A model generated the notes under the pieces. It searched no databases. It was not told where the DNA came from and saw only the letters and a list, made by a program, of their open reading frames with translations. A program made the translations under genes and the position numbers. DNA of 64,000 bases from Pedobacter sp. PAMC26386 (GTDB lineage: Bacteria > Bacteroidota > Bacteroidia > Sphingobacteriales > Sphingobacteriaceae): assembly GCA_014302835.1 (NCBI GenBank), contig CP060294.1, positions 3,001,067 to 3,065,066 of the forward strand, written 5' to 3'. Below are positions 27,847 through 37,108 of this stretch, in pieces. The first letter of the stretch is position 1. The number at the start of each line of letters is the position of its first letter.

Positions 27847-29989
27847 AAAATTATTTTTCATCATCATGGCGTTAGTATTAGGTACTGTACTAACCTATTC
27901 TGCTACGCAGGACAACACACTGATTTTTAAAAACGAAAACAAAATTCTCAAGATTGAAAATGGCATTTTCATTTTCAAAGATCCTTCAAAATCATTAACT
28001 ATCAATGAGGTCATTGGCCGTAAATTCGAATATCTCAATCAAAAGGTTCCTAACCTGGGCATAACCGCTGATAAAATATGGGTTAAATTTACAGTACAAA
28101 ACCAAAGCCAGGTAGAGAATTTAATGCTGGTTGTTGCGCAGCCTGCAATTGATAGTATTACTTTGTACAGACTGGAACATACTAAACTTTATGCTTCTTC
28201 AAAATTGGGAAAATTTAAAGCCTTTCATGAAAGACTAGTCAATAACCCCAACTACATCTTCCCAGTAAAAATTCAAAAAAACGGGACAGAAACATTTTAT
28301 ATCAGTATCAGTTCTACAGATCAGATCCAGCTTCCTATAAGCCTGGGTACACCAAAGGTAGTACTGGTTAATGATAATAATAAGAATATACTATTCGGGA
28401 TTTATGCAGGAATTATCATTATCATGATCTTATATAACCTGTTTATATCGTTCACCATCAAGGATCCAAGTTATATCTATTATATCTTCTATATTTTCTT
28501 TGTAGGCCTTACCCAGGCTACTTTCCAGGGATATGCTTTTAAATTTCTCTGGCCAGATAGTTCCTGGCTAGCTATAAACAGCTCTTTTTTGGTTCCATTC
28601 TTCTCAGGAATAACTACAGCACTGTTTTTAAAACGTTTTTTACAGACAAAAATACAAACGCCAAAACTACATATCGGAATAGATATCTTTGTCGTGCTCT
28701 ACTTTATAGCACTTGGATTGTGGCTTTCAGGTGAACATATTACCAGTATTAAATGTTTGCAGACATTAGCTTTATTTGGCTCTTTATATTTCCTTTACGT
28801 CGCTAATGTCATCAGAAGAAAAGGCTCTCGCCCCGCCCTATTCTTCCTCATTGCCTATACTATATTTCTCTTGTGTGTTGTCATTTTTGTCTTAAGGAAT
28901 TTCAACTTAATTGAGTACAACCTTTTTACTTCTTACATTTTAGAAATCGGTTCGGTGATACAGATTACCTTACTATCTTTTGCGCTGGCAGATAAAATCA
29001 ATATCTACAGAAAAGATAAGGAACAATCACAGGAACAGGCACTTCAGATTTCGAAAGAAAATGAGAGACTGATTCGTGAGCAAAATATTGAACTGGAAAT
29101 ACAGGTCAATAAACGTACTGAAGAATTACAAAGCTCAAATGCTACTTTAAATTTAACGCTTACTGAATTAAAAGAAGCGCAGTCACAACTCGTTGATGCA
29201 GAGAAAATGGCCGGTTTGGGTCAATTAACCGCAGGTATCGCTCATGAAATTAACAATCCTATTAATTTTGTGACTTCAAATATTAAACCGCTGGGCTTAG
29301 ATATTAATGATTTATATGATGTAATTCAGAAATATGAAGAGCTTGATCCTACCGGGGATATCCAGGAACAGCTTACTGCGATAGACAGATTTAAAAAGCA
29401 AATAGATATTGATTTCATCAAAACAGAAATTAATTCATTGCTTTCTGGCATCGGTGAAGGTGCTAAAAGAACTGCTGAAATTATCAGAAGTCTGAAAAAT
29501 TTCAGCAGACTGGATGAAAGTGACACCAAACCTGTAGACTTAAACGAAGGCCTGGAATCAACGCTTGTTTTACTGAGAAGTACGGTCCCTCCTTTCATCA
29601 ATATTGTTAAAAATTTACAGCAAATCCCTTTGGTAGAATGCTTGCCAGGCAAGATAAATCAGGTTTTCATGAATCTGATTACCAATGCAATACACGCCCT
29701 CAAAGTCAAAGAAAATCAAAAACAGGAAGAATATATTTATATTTCAACCTGGTCTGAAGATCAGCAAGTAAAAATCAGTATTAAGGACACCGGTTCGGGG
29801 ATGACTGACGAAATCAAACAGAAAATATTTGAGCCTTTTTTCACCACAAAGCAGGTCGGAGAAGGAACTGGTTTAGGCCTTTCCATCGTTTTCAGCATTA
29901 TAGAAAAACATAAAGGCCATATCGATGTTGTTACAAAAGTCGATATAGGTACAGAATTTATTATTACCTTGCCTCTAAACATACAATAA
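27833..29989 (+). CDS. 7TM sensor histidine kinase (7TMR-DISM type)
   Basis: A 718-residue kinase. After a signal sequence, a periplasmic 7TMR-DISMED2 jelly-roll (about 35-170), seven transmembrane helices (about 185-385), a coiled coil (about 390-455) and a kinase core: H box GIAHEINNPINF, N box NLITNAIHALK, G boxes KDTGSGM and GEGTGLGLSIV, with FEPFFTTK between them. The extracytoplasmic domain is of the carbohydrate-binding-like class, so it may sense a small external ligand. It is fourth-from-last in the operon and ends one base before the next start. Confidence 0.93.
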   Translation: MTLFKKLFFIIMALVLGTVLTYSATQDNTLIFKNENKILKIENGIFIFKDPSKSLTINEVIGRKFEYLNQKVPNLGITADKIWVKFTVQNQSQVENLMLVVAQPAIDSITLYRLEHTKLYASSKLGKFKAFHERLVNNPNYIFPVKIQKNGTETFYISISSTDQIQLPISLGTPKVVLVNDNNKNILFGIYAGIIIIMILYNLFISFTIKDPSYIYYIFYIFFVGLTQATFQGYAFKFLWPDSSWLAINSSFLVPFFSGITTALFLKRFLQTKIQTPKLHIGIDIFVVLYFIALGLWLSGEHITSIKCLQTLALFGSLYFLYVANVIRRKGSRPALFFLIAYTIFLLCVVIFVLRNFNLIEYNLFTSYILEIGSVIQITLLSFALADKINIYRKDKEQSQEQALQISKENERLIREQNIELEIQVNKRTEELQSSNATLNLTLTELKEAQSQLVDAEKMAGLGQLTAGIAHEINNPINFVTSNIKPLGLDINDLYDVIQKYEELDPTGDIQEQLTAIDRFKKQIDIDFIKTEINSLLSGIGEGAKRTAEIIRSLKNFSRLDESDTKPVDLNEGLESTLVLLRSTVPPFINIVKNLQQIPLVECLPGKINQVFMNLITNAIHALKVKENQKQEEYIYISTWSEDQQVKISIKDTGSGMTDEIKQKIFEPFFTTKQVGEGTGLGLSIVFSIIEKHKGHIDVVTKVDIGTEFIITLPLNIQ

Positions 29990-29990
29990 T

Positions 29991-31070
29991 ATGACTCGCT
30001 CGCCTGTTAAAGTTTTATATATTGATGATGAAGAGAACAACCTCCTCGCATTCAAAGCAAGTTTTAGGAGACAATATGAGATTTACACAGCAATTTCTGC
30101 TGCAGAGGGTTTAAAGGTATTAGAAAACCTGCCTGTAGAAGTAATTATTGCTGATCAGAAAATGCCTGAAACTACCGGTGTAGAGTTTTTTAAGAGTATT
30201 GCTACTACTTATCCGGACCCTATCCGCATACTCCTTACTGGTTATACAGATATTGCGGCATTGGCCGATGCCATTAACCATGGTGATATTTATAGATATA
30301 TTACAAAACCATGGAATGATCTGGAATTGCATAATTCTATCAAAAATGCACATGATGCCTATCGTTCCAAAATTGATCTCAGGAATAAAGTTAAGGAACT
30401 GGAAAAAACTAATGATGAGCTAAACAGGTTCATTTATAGTATTTCTCATGAATTAAGAGCTCCCCTTGTTTCGGTGATTGGAATCGTCAATCTGGTTAAA
30501 ATGGAAGGTCTTTATAATTCGAGCGGAGAATACTGGGAATTGATAGAATCCTGCTCAAATAAACTAGATTATTATATCCAGAAAACACTGCAATATTATA
30601 AAAACAACAAGAATATATCAGAGAATTCGGATATCAATTTCAAGACACTGGTTGATGAAATGATTGACCTATATGCTTATAGTGATCGTGATACCCAATT
30701 CAATCTGAATATTAATCAGACACATCCGTTTATGGGCGATTCTTTCAGAATTGAGGTCATATTGGGTAACCTGATTTCGAATGCGATTAAATATCAGAAA
30801 GAAAGCGGACATCATAAAGTTGTAGACATCTCTATAGATTCTAACCTTTTGTCGGCCGAAATATCAATTACAGACAATGGCCTGGGTATTCTTAACGAAC
30901 ATCTGGAAAAAATATTTACCCAGTTCTTTAAAGCTAAAAACAACAAAGGAAGTGGATTAGGGTTGTTTATAGTGAAAGAAGCACTCAATAAGATTGATGG
31001 AACAATAGCAGTCAGTTCCTCATTAAACCATGGTACTACGTTCAAAATCACTATTCCCAATGCCAAATAA
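29991..31070 (+). CDS. response regulator-histidine kinase hybrid (receiver then kinase)
   Basis: A 359-residue protein: receiver (about 5-125) with LYIDDEENNL, Asp in IIADQKMP, RILLTGYTD and ITKPW; a coiled linker; then HisKA (YSISHELRAPLVSVIG) and HATPase with NLISNAIKYQK, TDNGLGI and GSGLGLFIVKE. No membrane segment, so it acts in the cytosol and probably takes phosphate from the preceding 7TM kinase. It overlaps the last receiver gene by 11 bases. Confidence 0.93.
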   Translation: MTRSPVKVLYIDDEENNLLAFKASFRRQYEIYTAISAAEGLKVLENLPVEVIIADQKMPETTGVEFFKSIATTYPDPIRILLTGYTDIAALADAINHGDIYRYITKPWNDLELHNSIKNAHDAYRSKIDLRNKVKELEKTNDELNRFIYSISHELRAPLVSVIGIVNLVKMEGLYNSSGEYWELIESCSNKLDYYIQKTLQYYKNNKNISENSDINFKTLVDEMIDLYAYSDRDTQFNLNINQTHPFMGDSFRIEVILGNLISNAIKYQKESGHHKVVDISIDSNLLSAEISITDNGLGILNEHLEKIFTQFFKAKNNKGSGLGLFIVKEALNKIDGTIAVSSSLNHGTTFKITIPNAK

Positions 31071-31497
31071 ACTGGAGAAACCTATAAAAGTGATGTTGGT
31101 CGATGATAATATCATCGACCTGAAAATCAATTCCAAAATCATTTTTATCTCTAAATTATTCGATGAAATCATTCAGTGCCAGTCAGGAGAAGAGGCCCTC
31201 AGTTATTTCAATACACACTCCAACCAACCGGAGAAATTGCCAAACCTCATACTTCTGGATATTCAGATGCCCGAAATGGATGGTTTTGAATTTCTGGATA
31301 ACTACAAACGTTTTCCTCCGGAACTGAAAGATAATTGTATCGTAGCGATGTTGTCATCTACACTTGACTTTGGCGATATCCGCAAGGCTGAGGCTAATCC
31401 TTATGTAGTTAAACTTTTAAAAAAACCACTTTATCCTGCACACCTGGAAGAGTTGTTCAAGGCAAATTTTCCGGTAGAAAAACAGCCTCGGTTTTAG
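31060..31497 (+). CDS. single-domain response regulator
   Basis: A 145-residue CheY-like receiver with VMLVDDNIIDLKIN, phosphoacceptor Asp in ILLDIQMPEMDGF, the Ser of MLSS and the Lys of LLKKP. There is no output domain. The start MPNKLEKP overlaps the upstream kinase by 11 bases, in keeping with the other overlaps in this operon; an ATG ten codons earlier is less likely. Its end overlaps the convergent aldolase gene by 4 bases. Confidence 0.9.
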   Translation: MPNKLEKPIKVMLVDDNIIDLKINSKIIFISKLFDEIIQCQSGEEALSYFNTHSNQPEKLPNLILLDIQMPEMDGFEFLDNYKRFPPELKDNCIVAMLSSTLDFGDIRKAEANPYVVKLLKKPLYPAHLEELFKANFPVEKQPRF

Positions 31498-32513
31498 CTT
31501 TTAAACTCTCCTTCTCTCGCTGCTTTATTTGCTTTTGCCAGTTGTAAAAAAGAATCCTGTGCGGCTTTAACATTTTCCGTTTTACCTTTCCAGATTTCCA
31601 AAGCTGGTTGATGTAAAGCTCTCGAAAACGAGTAAGTAACCGGCCACGGCAATTCAGCTTTATAGTTTTTATTGATGGCATTTAGATTCAGAGAGGCTGT
31701 AACCGGATCCTGACCGCCGGATAGAAAAGCAACCCCAGCTACGGTAGCAGGAACAGCATTCCGTAAACAGTTAACGGTTAATTTTGCGACCAATTCCGGA
31801 GAGGACTTTTGAGGAGCATCTTTACCGGCAAGAATCATGTTGGGTTTTAAAATTACTCCACCCAATTCAACTTTAAGGAGGTGTAGCTCTTTAAATAAAG
31901 ACCGCAATACACTTTCTGTTACTTCTGCACAACGTTCTATCGTATGGTCACCATCCATAATAACTTCCGGTTCTACAATCGGTACAATGCCTTCACGCTG
32001 ACAAGCAGCGGCATAACGGGCCAATGCATGCGTATTACTGACAATACAGGCCACCGAGGGTAATTCTCCGTCGATTAAAATTACCCCTCTCCATTTCGCA
32101 AATTTCAATCCTAATTTAGCATAAGCTGTGAGGCGTTCTGCCAGATCATCAAGCCCTTTAGTTACCTTTTCTTTTGGAAAGCCTGCAAGATCTTCTGTTC
32201 CTTCATCCAGTTTGATCCCCGGGATAACACCTGCCTTTTTCAGTTCCTCCATAAATGGGATACCTGTTAAAGTTTTCTGATAGACAGTTTCATCAAATAA
32301 TATAGCTCCATTGATGTAATTACCAATCCCCGGAGTCGTAATCAAGACCTCTCTGTAGGCTCTTCTATATTCTTCTGTTTGTGGTATACCAGCAAGTTCA
32401 AAACGCTTGTTTAGGGTAGAAACACTTTCATCTATAGCAACAAGACCTTTAAAATTTGCTACCATAGCTTTTGCAGTGCTGATCAATTGCTGCATGTGAT
32501 CTGTATTTTCCAT
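31494..32513 (-). CDS. class I fructose-bisphosphate aldolase
   Basis: Schiff-base aldolase of glycolysis/gluconeogenesis. The 339-residue sequence follows the animal/plant-type class I enzyme: KGLVAIDES near the N-terminus, KWRGVI (Lys), EPEVIMDGDH, the Schiff-base region GVILKPNMI (Lys), and FLSGGQDPVTASLNLNAIN. It converges with the receiver gene, sharing 4 bases. The start has no close upstream alternative. Confidence 0.95.
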   Translation of the reverse strand: MENTDHMQQLISTAKAMVANFKGLVAIDESVSTLNKRFELAGIPQTEEYRRAYREVLITTPGIGNYINGAILFDETVYQKTLTGIPFMEELKKAGVIPGIKLDEGTEDLAGFPKEKVTKGLDDLAERLTAYAKLGLKFAKWRGVILIDGELPSVACIVSNTHALARYAAACQREGIVPIVEPEVIMDGDHTIERCAEVTESVLRSLFKELHLLKVELGGVILKPNMILAGKDAPQKSSPELVAKLTVNCLRNAVPATVAGVAFLSGGQDPVTASLNLNAINKNYKAELPWPVTYSFSRALHQPALEIWKGKTENVKAAQDSFLQLAKANKAAREGEFKS

Positions 32514-32647
32514 ATTTAATATCTGCTAATCTGGAGCCTGCTTTAAATAAGCTCTCTCAAAGAACATTTTGATAAATGCAATTGTTTTAGATTCTCCATT
32601 TGTTTTTCAAGAGCCTGTTTAATTTTATTATCCGAATTTAAACGGAA

Positions 32648-33499
32648 TTAATAGTGTTTTCCTGGTCTGCTAATGCAGAAATCTTTACCCGCAATTTCTT
32701 TGATAAATTTCCGGGGCGTGGTTCCTAAGAAATGATTAAAATCTTTAATCAGATGGCTCTGATCATGATAACCATGGTTTGCGATCAGTTCAAACAGATC
32801 AACTTCTTTCTCTTCTTGATTGATAATCTGATAAATAACTTGTTTAAAACGCATAAAACGAAGCAGCTCTTTAGGGGAATAACCTAAAAATTTCTGAAAA
32901 CGCTGTTGTATGGTTCTTTCGGTCAATCCAGTCTCTGATGCTAAAGCTTTAGCGGGTTGTATAGCAGGATTACTAAAGTAGGAAATACTAGGAAGTAAGG
33001 ATGTTGCAGAAACTTCATTTTCTGTGAGAAAAGTGGCCGCATAACTTTCAATCTGGCGAATTCGATCTGGAGTCTTCAGTACAGCTAATTGTGCCCATAA
33101 ATCAGCAAAACAGGTTTTATCAATTAATATATCCGGATCCAGTATTTCATCAAATGGTAACTCATTCATTGGTATTTTAAATAACCGGTAAAAGCCATTC
33201 AGGGTGAAATTAACGACGATCATATCTGCACCGGCCTGTAACTCATAATTGAGCATTTTACGGAGTGGCCCGACCACGGAAGTCTGTTTAATGAGAGAGG
33301 CATTGAGTGCGGAATCATTAAATGAAAAACGGATAGGAGAACCAAAATTAAAAAGCATCAGCATATCAAAATTCGGAGACAGATGCTTTAAAACGGTTTC
33401 AGCATCTTTTGCAGTATAGATGTGGTAAAAATGACTTATAACATCATTTAAAGGTGGATGAACCTCATAAAATTGTCCGTTAATTGGTGAGTCTTCCAT
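32648..33499 (-). CDS. AraC-family transcriptional regulator
   Basis: A 283-residue regulator with an N-terminal ligand/dimer domain of the DUF6597 type (about 10-130) and a C-terminal AraC double helix-turn-helix (about 165-270) with LTERTIQQRFQKFLGYSPKELLRFMRFKQ, split as ERTIQQRF and FNHFLGTTPRKF. It is divergent from the small membrane-protein gene 100 bases away, which is a natural target. Confidence 0.9.
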   Translation of the reverse strand: MEDSPINGQFYEVHPPLNDVISHFYHIYTAKDAETVLKHLSPNFDMLMLFNFGSPIRFSFNDSALNASLIKQTSVVGPLRKMLNYELQAGADMIVVNFTLNGFYRLFKIPMNELPFDEILDPDILIDKTCFADLWAQLAVLKTPDRIRQIESYAATFLTENEVSATSLLPSISYFSNPAIQPAKALASETGLTERTIQQRFQKFLGYSPKELLRFMRFKQVIYQIINQEEKEVDLFELIANHGYHDQSHLIKDFNHFLGTTPRKFIKEIAGKDFCISRPGKHY

Positions 33500-33598
33500 G
33501 TCAGCTTTCGTTTTCTTACAATCCTAAGGAAATTCCTGCCCCTAAGTTTGTCTTAACAAATTTAAAGAAATCACGAACAATTTAACTATTTATCAACC

Positions 33599-34096
33599 AT
33601 GAATATCCAAAACAAAATTACCAATGCCATTATATATGGCATGCTAGGCACTGTAGCAGTTCTGATTTCTGTCCTGCTAGTTATTCCACCATGGATCCTT
33701 TTTCTTGGCTGGATTAGTTACTACTTATTTGGGAAGAATCCGGAAAGAGCTGTCAACACCTATGTTCTGATGCTCATTGGCGTCATCCTATCCATGCTTA
33801 TGAAAATAACCGGAGAGTTACTCACCCCAATAATGGGTCAATATGCAATACTGATAGTCGTTTTTGTCCTGATCGGAGCGCTTACTTTTGCAGAATATTT
33901 AAAATGGTTTAGCAATATGGCTGCTTATTTTTTAGGCATGGTGATTTACTTCGGCTCTAAAAAAGAATATGGCTTAACGGTAATCTATGAAATCAGTATT
34001 CCACTAATTCTTGGATTCATATTTGCATGGCTTGCCGTTTTACTTCGTAAAAAAACAGAATTGCTATTTTCAGGTACGCCAGACCAAAAGGTTTGA
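33599..34096 (+). CDS. small multi-pass membrane protein, DUF1097-like
   Basis: A 165-residue protein with about five transmembrane helices. The first contains the proline motif IPPWILFLGWISYYLFG, which resembles the PxW(x)nGW motif of DUF1097 (E. coli YcdZ type). Function unknown. It is divergent from the AraC-type gene, so control by that regulator is plausible. A 15-bp direct repeat straddles its stop codon. Confidence 0.6.
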   Translation: MNIQNKITNAIIYGMLGTVAVLISVLLVIPPWILFLGWISYYLFGKNPERAVNTYVLMLIGVILSMLMKITGELLTPIMGQYAILIVVFVLIGALTFAEYLKWFSNMAAYFLGMVIYFGSKKEYGLTVIYEISIPLILGFIFAWLAVLLRKKTELLFSGTPDQKV

Positions 34097-34125
34097 ATCT
34101 TGCAATTATCGGTTTGAATCTCGCA
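34090..34125 (+). repeat. 15-bp direct repeat with 21-bp period upstream of cyclase gene
   Basis: GGTTTGAATCTTGCA (34090-34104) and GGTTTGAATCTCGCA (34111-34125) differ at one base and are 21 bases apart. Such spacing suits an AraC-type or other dimeric regulator binding in tandem. The first copy overlaps the end of the preceding coding region; the cyclase start is 72 bases beyond the second. Confidence 0.4.
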
Positions 34126-34196
34126 TGCTCAACTAGGAAGGTCTCCTTAAATTTACAATCAGAAATAAATGTAAACCCTCCATTTAAGATTACCTT

Positions 34197-34949
34197 ATGA
34201 AAACGCAAAACAATTACACCCCACCAGTATTCCCTATTACCCAATCCTTCTGCACACGTCTTCCTGATCAGACTATTGTCTGTAAATCTCCCGCAAAAAT
34301 TCAGGAGATTTACACTTCGCTTGGTGAGGAACGTGAACTAGCTCTTTTATTCTTAGACATCCAGAATTTCACTTCCGCCATGGAGATCAAATCTTCGTAC
34401 GAGGTCATCTATATGATCCGAAAACTGTTTGTTTTGTTTAACCACTCTATTGCTGAAAACGGCGGAAGGATTATCGAAAGCAACGGAGATAGTATCTATG
34501 CAGTTTTTGGTCTGGACACTACCCTACAAAAAGCAGTTCAATCTTCAGTAGATGCGGCATATGCTTTACTACATGATGTGGACATTTTCAACTCTGCCTA
34601 CGCACAACCGTATTTCAACCTGAGTTATGAAATTGGTATTGGTGTCCATAATGGTAAAGTCGTAATTGGCCAATATGATCTGACAAACAAAGAACAGATG
34701 ACAGTTATGGGTTTACCAGTAAACATCGCTTCACGTTTGCAAAGCGAGACTAAGGAACTCAACAATAGTTTAGTAGTTTCTGAAAGTGCTTATCATTTAT
34801 TAATATCTCCTAAACCTGCGGAAATCAGAACAGTAAATTTAAAAGGGATCACAAATACCATGGATGTCAGGTTAATGGGTAATCACTTCCATCCTAAAAA
34901 CCTGGTCAATGAGATGGATTTGAATTATTACCTGGGTGTTTCAGGTTAA
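34197..34949 (+). CDS. class III adenylate/guanylate cyclase catalytic-domain protein
   Basis: A 250-residue protein that is almost only a cyclase homology domain. The two metal-binding Asp are at D54 (LLFLDIQNFTS) and D98 (ESNGDSIYAVFG), and the Asn/Arg transition-state pair is visible in GLPVNIASRLQ. There is no membrane or sensor domain beyond about 45 N-terminal residues. Product (cAMP or cGMP) cannot be decided. A Crp-family gene is about 3 kb away, but a link is unsupported. Confidence 0.88.
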   Translation: MKTQNNYTPPVFPITQSFCTRLPDQTIVCKSPAKIQEIYTSLGEERELALLFLDIQNFTSAMEIKSSYEVIYMIRKLFVLFNHSIAENGGRIIESNGDSIYAVFGLDTTLQKAVQSSVDAAYALLHDVDIFNSAYAQPYFNLSYEIGIGVHNGKVVIGQYDLTNKEQMTVMGLPVNIASRLQSETKELNNSLVVSESAYHLLISPKPAEIRTVNLKGITNTMDVRLMGNHFHPKNLVNEMDLNYYLGVSG

Positions 34950-34978
34950 TCCACAAGAGTTTTAAATGATTTTCTATT

Positions 34979-35650
34979 TTATTTAACGAGACCAAACTTT
35001 GCCAGGTGATTTGAAAGTGTACCTAAACCTACTTTTGCTCTTCTCTCATCTACATGTCCAGGGTCTTCTAGCGGATCTAATGAATATTTCCCCGTTTCCC
35101 TATTCAGGCTAATCGATGCACCATAAATCTGCTTTTTACCTTGATTAGTTAATATGCGATCTTCCATAGCAGCCAGGTCTGAGGCCCGTGCAGCTTTGTT
35201 TTGAACAGCAAGCCTGATCATGGGCAGATATTTCAACCTGGTTTTAGCATCAGCATGCTGAATCACCAAAAACAGGGCCGAATTACCATCCTGCCCAATC
35301 AGACTGGGGCTTAACCATCCGTATTGAGCTAATATCGTTTGGACTTTAACCAGATTCAGACTATCCATATGATTCATCTGCGAAGCGAGTTCCTTTATTT
35401 CCTTCGATTTAAAACCATATTTCAGAAAAGTACCCTCCACTTGCTGCCTGTATTTCTGATCATCTTCATAAATATTCAGTAATTGTTTGCTCAAAGCATT
35501 TTTCAAAGCAGTATCGGCTTTCAGCTTAATGACATTCAATGCAACAGTTTCAGCCGTATCAGCCTCATTTTTTCCTTTATTTTTTTGTCCGCAGGACACA
35601 GTTGTAATCAAAGTGACACACAGAAACAGAAGAATGGTTGACAAGCGCAT
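34979..35650 (-). CDS. DUF6624 lipoprotein
   Basis: A 223-residue protein with a lipoprotein signal (VTLITTVSCGQK, lipobox Cys20) and a C-terminal DUF6624 domain recognised by GQDGNSALFLVIQHAD and IRLAVQNKAARASDLAAMEDR. The domain's role is unknown; it recurs in Bacteroidota. Convergent with the cyclase gene. Confidence 0.8.
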   Translation of the reverse strand: MRLSTILLFLCVTLITTVSCGQKNKGKNEADTAETVALNVIKLKADTALKNALSKQLLNIYEDDQKYRQQVEGTFLKYGFKSKEIKELASQMNHMDSLNLVKVQTILAQYGWLSPSLIGQDGNSALFLVIQHADAKTRLKYLPMIRLAVQNKAARASDLAAMEDRILTNQGKKQIYGASISLNRETGKYSLDPLEDPGHVDERRAKVGLGTLSNHLAKFGLVK

Positions 35651-35683
35651 TTCGTTAATTTCCAGCTAAGTTAACTTTTTTTT

Positions 35684-36046
35684 CTACATGCTCGTACTGC
35701 TTCCATCCTGTATTGCCCATTCGGCCATGGAGTGCATCAATGGAATTAATTTTTCACCAGAAGCACTTAAAAAATAAGTAACAAAGGGAGGAACTACTGG
35801 TTCAGCTTTCCTAATGATCAGATTATCTGCTTCCAATTGTTTTAAGCTCTGAATCAGCATTTTTTCAGTAATCGCTGGTATTGCTCGTCTTAATTCACTG
35901 TAACGCTTTGCTCCATCTATCAGTTGATAAAGAATAATAGACTTCCAGTGGCCGCCAATCTTATTCATTACATAAGTAACCGGACACTTAAGCTCCGCAA
36001 GTTCTTTGTTTAGGTTAATAGTTGAATTTTCTTTAATTTTAGTCAT
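35684..36046 (-). CDS. HxlR-family transcriptional regulator
   Basis: A 120-residue winged-helix regulator: CPVTYVMNKIGGHWKSIILYQLIDGAKRY then FSEL-type RYSELRRAIP and TEKMLIQSLKQLEADNLI recognition helix. Cys29-equivalent in LKCPVTYV is the usual redox or electrophile-sensing Cys of this family. The start MTKIKENS is chosen because the 27 codons upstream are not conserved. It is divergent from the NAD(P)H-binding gene and an inverted repeat lies between them. Confidence 0.92.
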   Translation of the reverse strand: MTKIKENSTINLNKELAELKCPVTYVMNKIGGHWKSIILYQLIDGAKRYSELRRAIPAITEKMLIQSLKQLEADNLIIRKAEPVVPPFVTYFLSASGEKLIPLMHSMAEWAIQDGSSTSM

Positions 36047-36065
36047 GTTACATACTCCGGGGTAA

Positions 36066-36087
36066 GTACTTGTAAGAAAGCAAGTAC
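36066..36087. promoter_or_regulatory. inverted-repeat operator between HxlR gene and NmrA-like gene
   Basis: GTACTTG (36066-36072) and CAAGTAC (36081-36087) are exact inverted copies with an 8-base spacer, centred between the two divergent start codons. This is a likely HxlR binding site covering both promoters. Confidence 0.6.
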
Positions 36088-36125
36088 AAATATACCTTTG
36101 TCTTATTAAAAACAAATTCATAATC

Positions 36126-37001
36126 ATGAAAATTACATTAACAGGTTCTTTAGGAAATATAAGTAAACCATTAGCACAGTTATTGATTAGTTCAGGTCAT
36201 CAGGTAACCATTATCAGCAGCAGCGCCGATAAAACTCAAGCAATTGAGGCACTTGGTGCAGCGGCCGCTATTGGTTCAATTGATGACGTTAACTTTTTAA
36301 CAAAAGCATTTACTAATGCTGATGCCATTTATGTAATGTGTCCGCCAAATTTTGGTACCGACAATTACCGGACTTACCTTTCAGCTATAGGCGAGAAATA
36401 TGCCGCAGCGATCAAAGCAGCCGGAGTTAAACAGGTGGTGAATTTAAGTAGTATCGGTGCACATTTAAAGGAGGGAACAGGCCCGATCAAAGGATTACAT
36501 GATGTAGAACAATTATTCAATAAGCTGGTTGGAGTAGTGGTTAAACATATGCGCCCGGCTTATTTTTATATTAACCTTTATGGCAATACCGAAATGATCA
36601 AACATGCAGGTATTCTGGGAGCCAATTATAGCGAATCTACCAAATTAGTTATGGTACACCCCAAAGATATCGCAGCAGCAATTGCAGAAGAAATACAACA
36701 ACCATTCTTAGCAAACAGTGTTCGCTATGTAGTTAGTGATGAACGCACTGTAGCAGATGTTGCAACCGCACTGGGTACAGCGGTTGGTAAACCTGAATTG
36801 AAATGGGTAGAATTTACTGATGAAGAGGCTTTGGGAGGAATGATTCAGGCCGGACTACCTGAAGAAATAGCCAAAAACTATGTAGAAATGGGTATCGCGA
36901 TCAAAAGTGGTGTTTTATGGGAAGATTTTAATGTAAACAGGCCTGTGTTTTCAACGATCAAACTGGAAGACTTCGCTAAAGAATTTGCAGGTAATTTTTA
37001 A
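36126..37001 (+). CDS. NmrA-like NAD(P)H-binding protein
   Basis: A 291-residue atypical short-chain dehydrogenase fold. The N-terminal Rossmann loop is TGSLGNISKPLAQLL, followed by VNLSSIGAH and MRPAYFYINLYG. It resembles QorB/YtfG-type quinone or NmrA-type redox-sensing proteins. The divergent HxlR regulator suggests induction by electrophiles or quinones. Confidence 0.88.
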   Translation: MKITLTGSLGNISKPLAQLLISSGHQVTIISSSADKTQAIEALGAAAAIGSIDDVNFLTKAFTNADAIYVMCPPNFGTDNYRTYLSAIGEKYAAAIKAAGVKQVVNLSSIGAHLKEGTGPIKGLHDVEQLFNKLVGVVVKHMRPAYFYINLYGNTEMIKHAGILGANYSESTKLVMVHPKDIAAAIAEEIQQPFLANSVRYVVSDERTVADVATALGTAVGKPELKWVEFTDEEALGGMIQAGLPEEIAKNYVEMGIAIKSGVLWEDFNVNRPVFSTIKLEDFAKEFAGNF

Positions 37002-37068
37002 GATTCTTTTAGTGCAAGTTTGATCTCTTACCTAAAATTTTTCTTAAAAAAGAACTAGGGTTTCTCTT

Positions 37069-37104
37069 AAAAAAGCAAAGGTGCTAAATACCCTTTGCTT
37101 TTTT
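37069..37104. terminator. bidirectional terminator
   Basis: AAAAAAGCAAAGG (37069-37081) pairs exactly with CCTTTGCTTTTTT (37092-37104) around a 10-nt loop, between the convergent NmrA-like and carboxymuconolactone-decarboxylase-like genes. Confidence 0.9.
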
Positions 37105-37108
37105 AATG

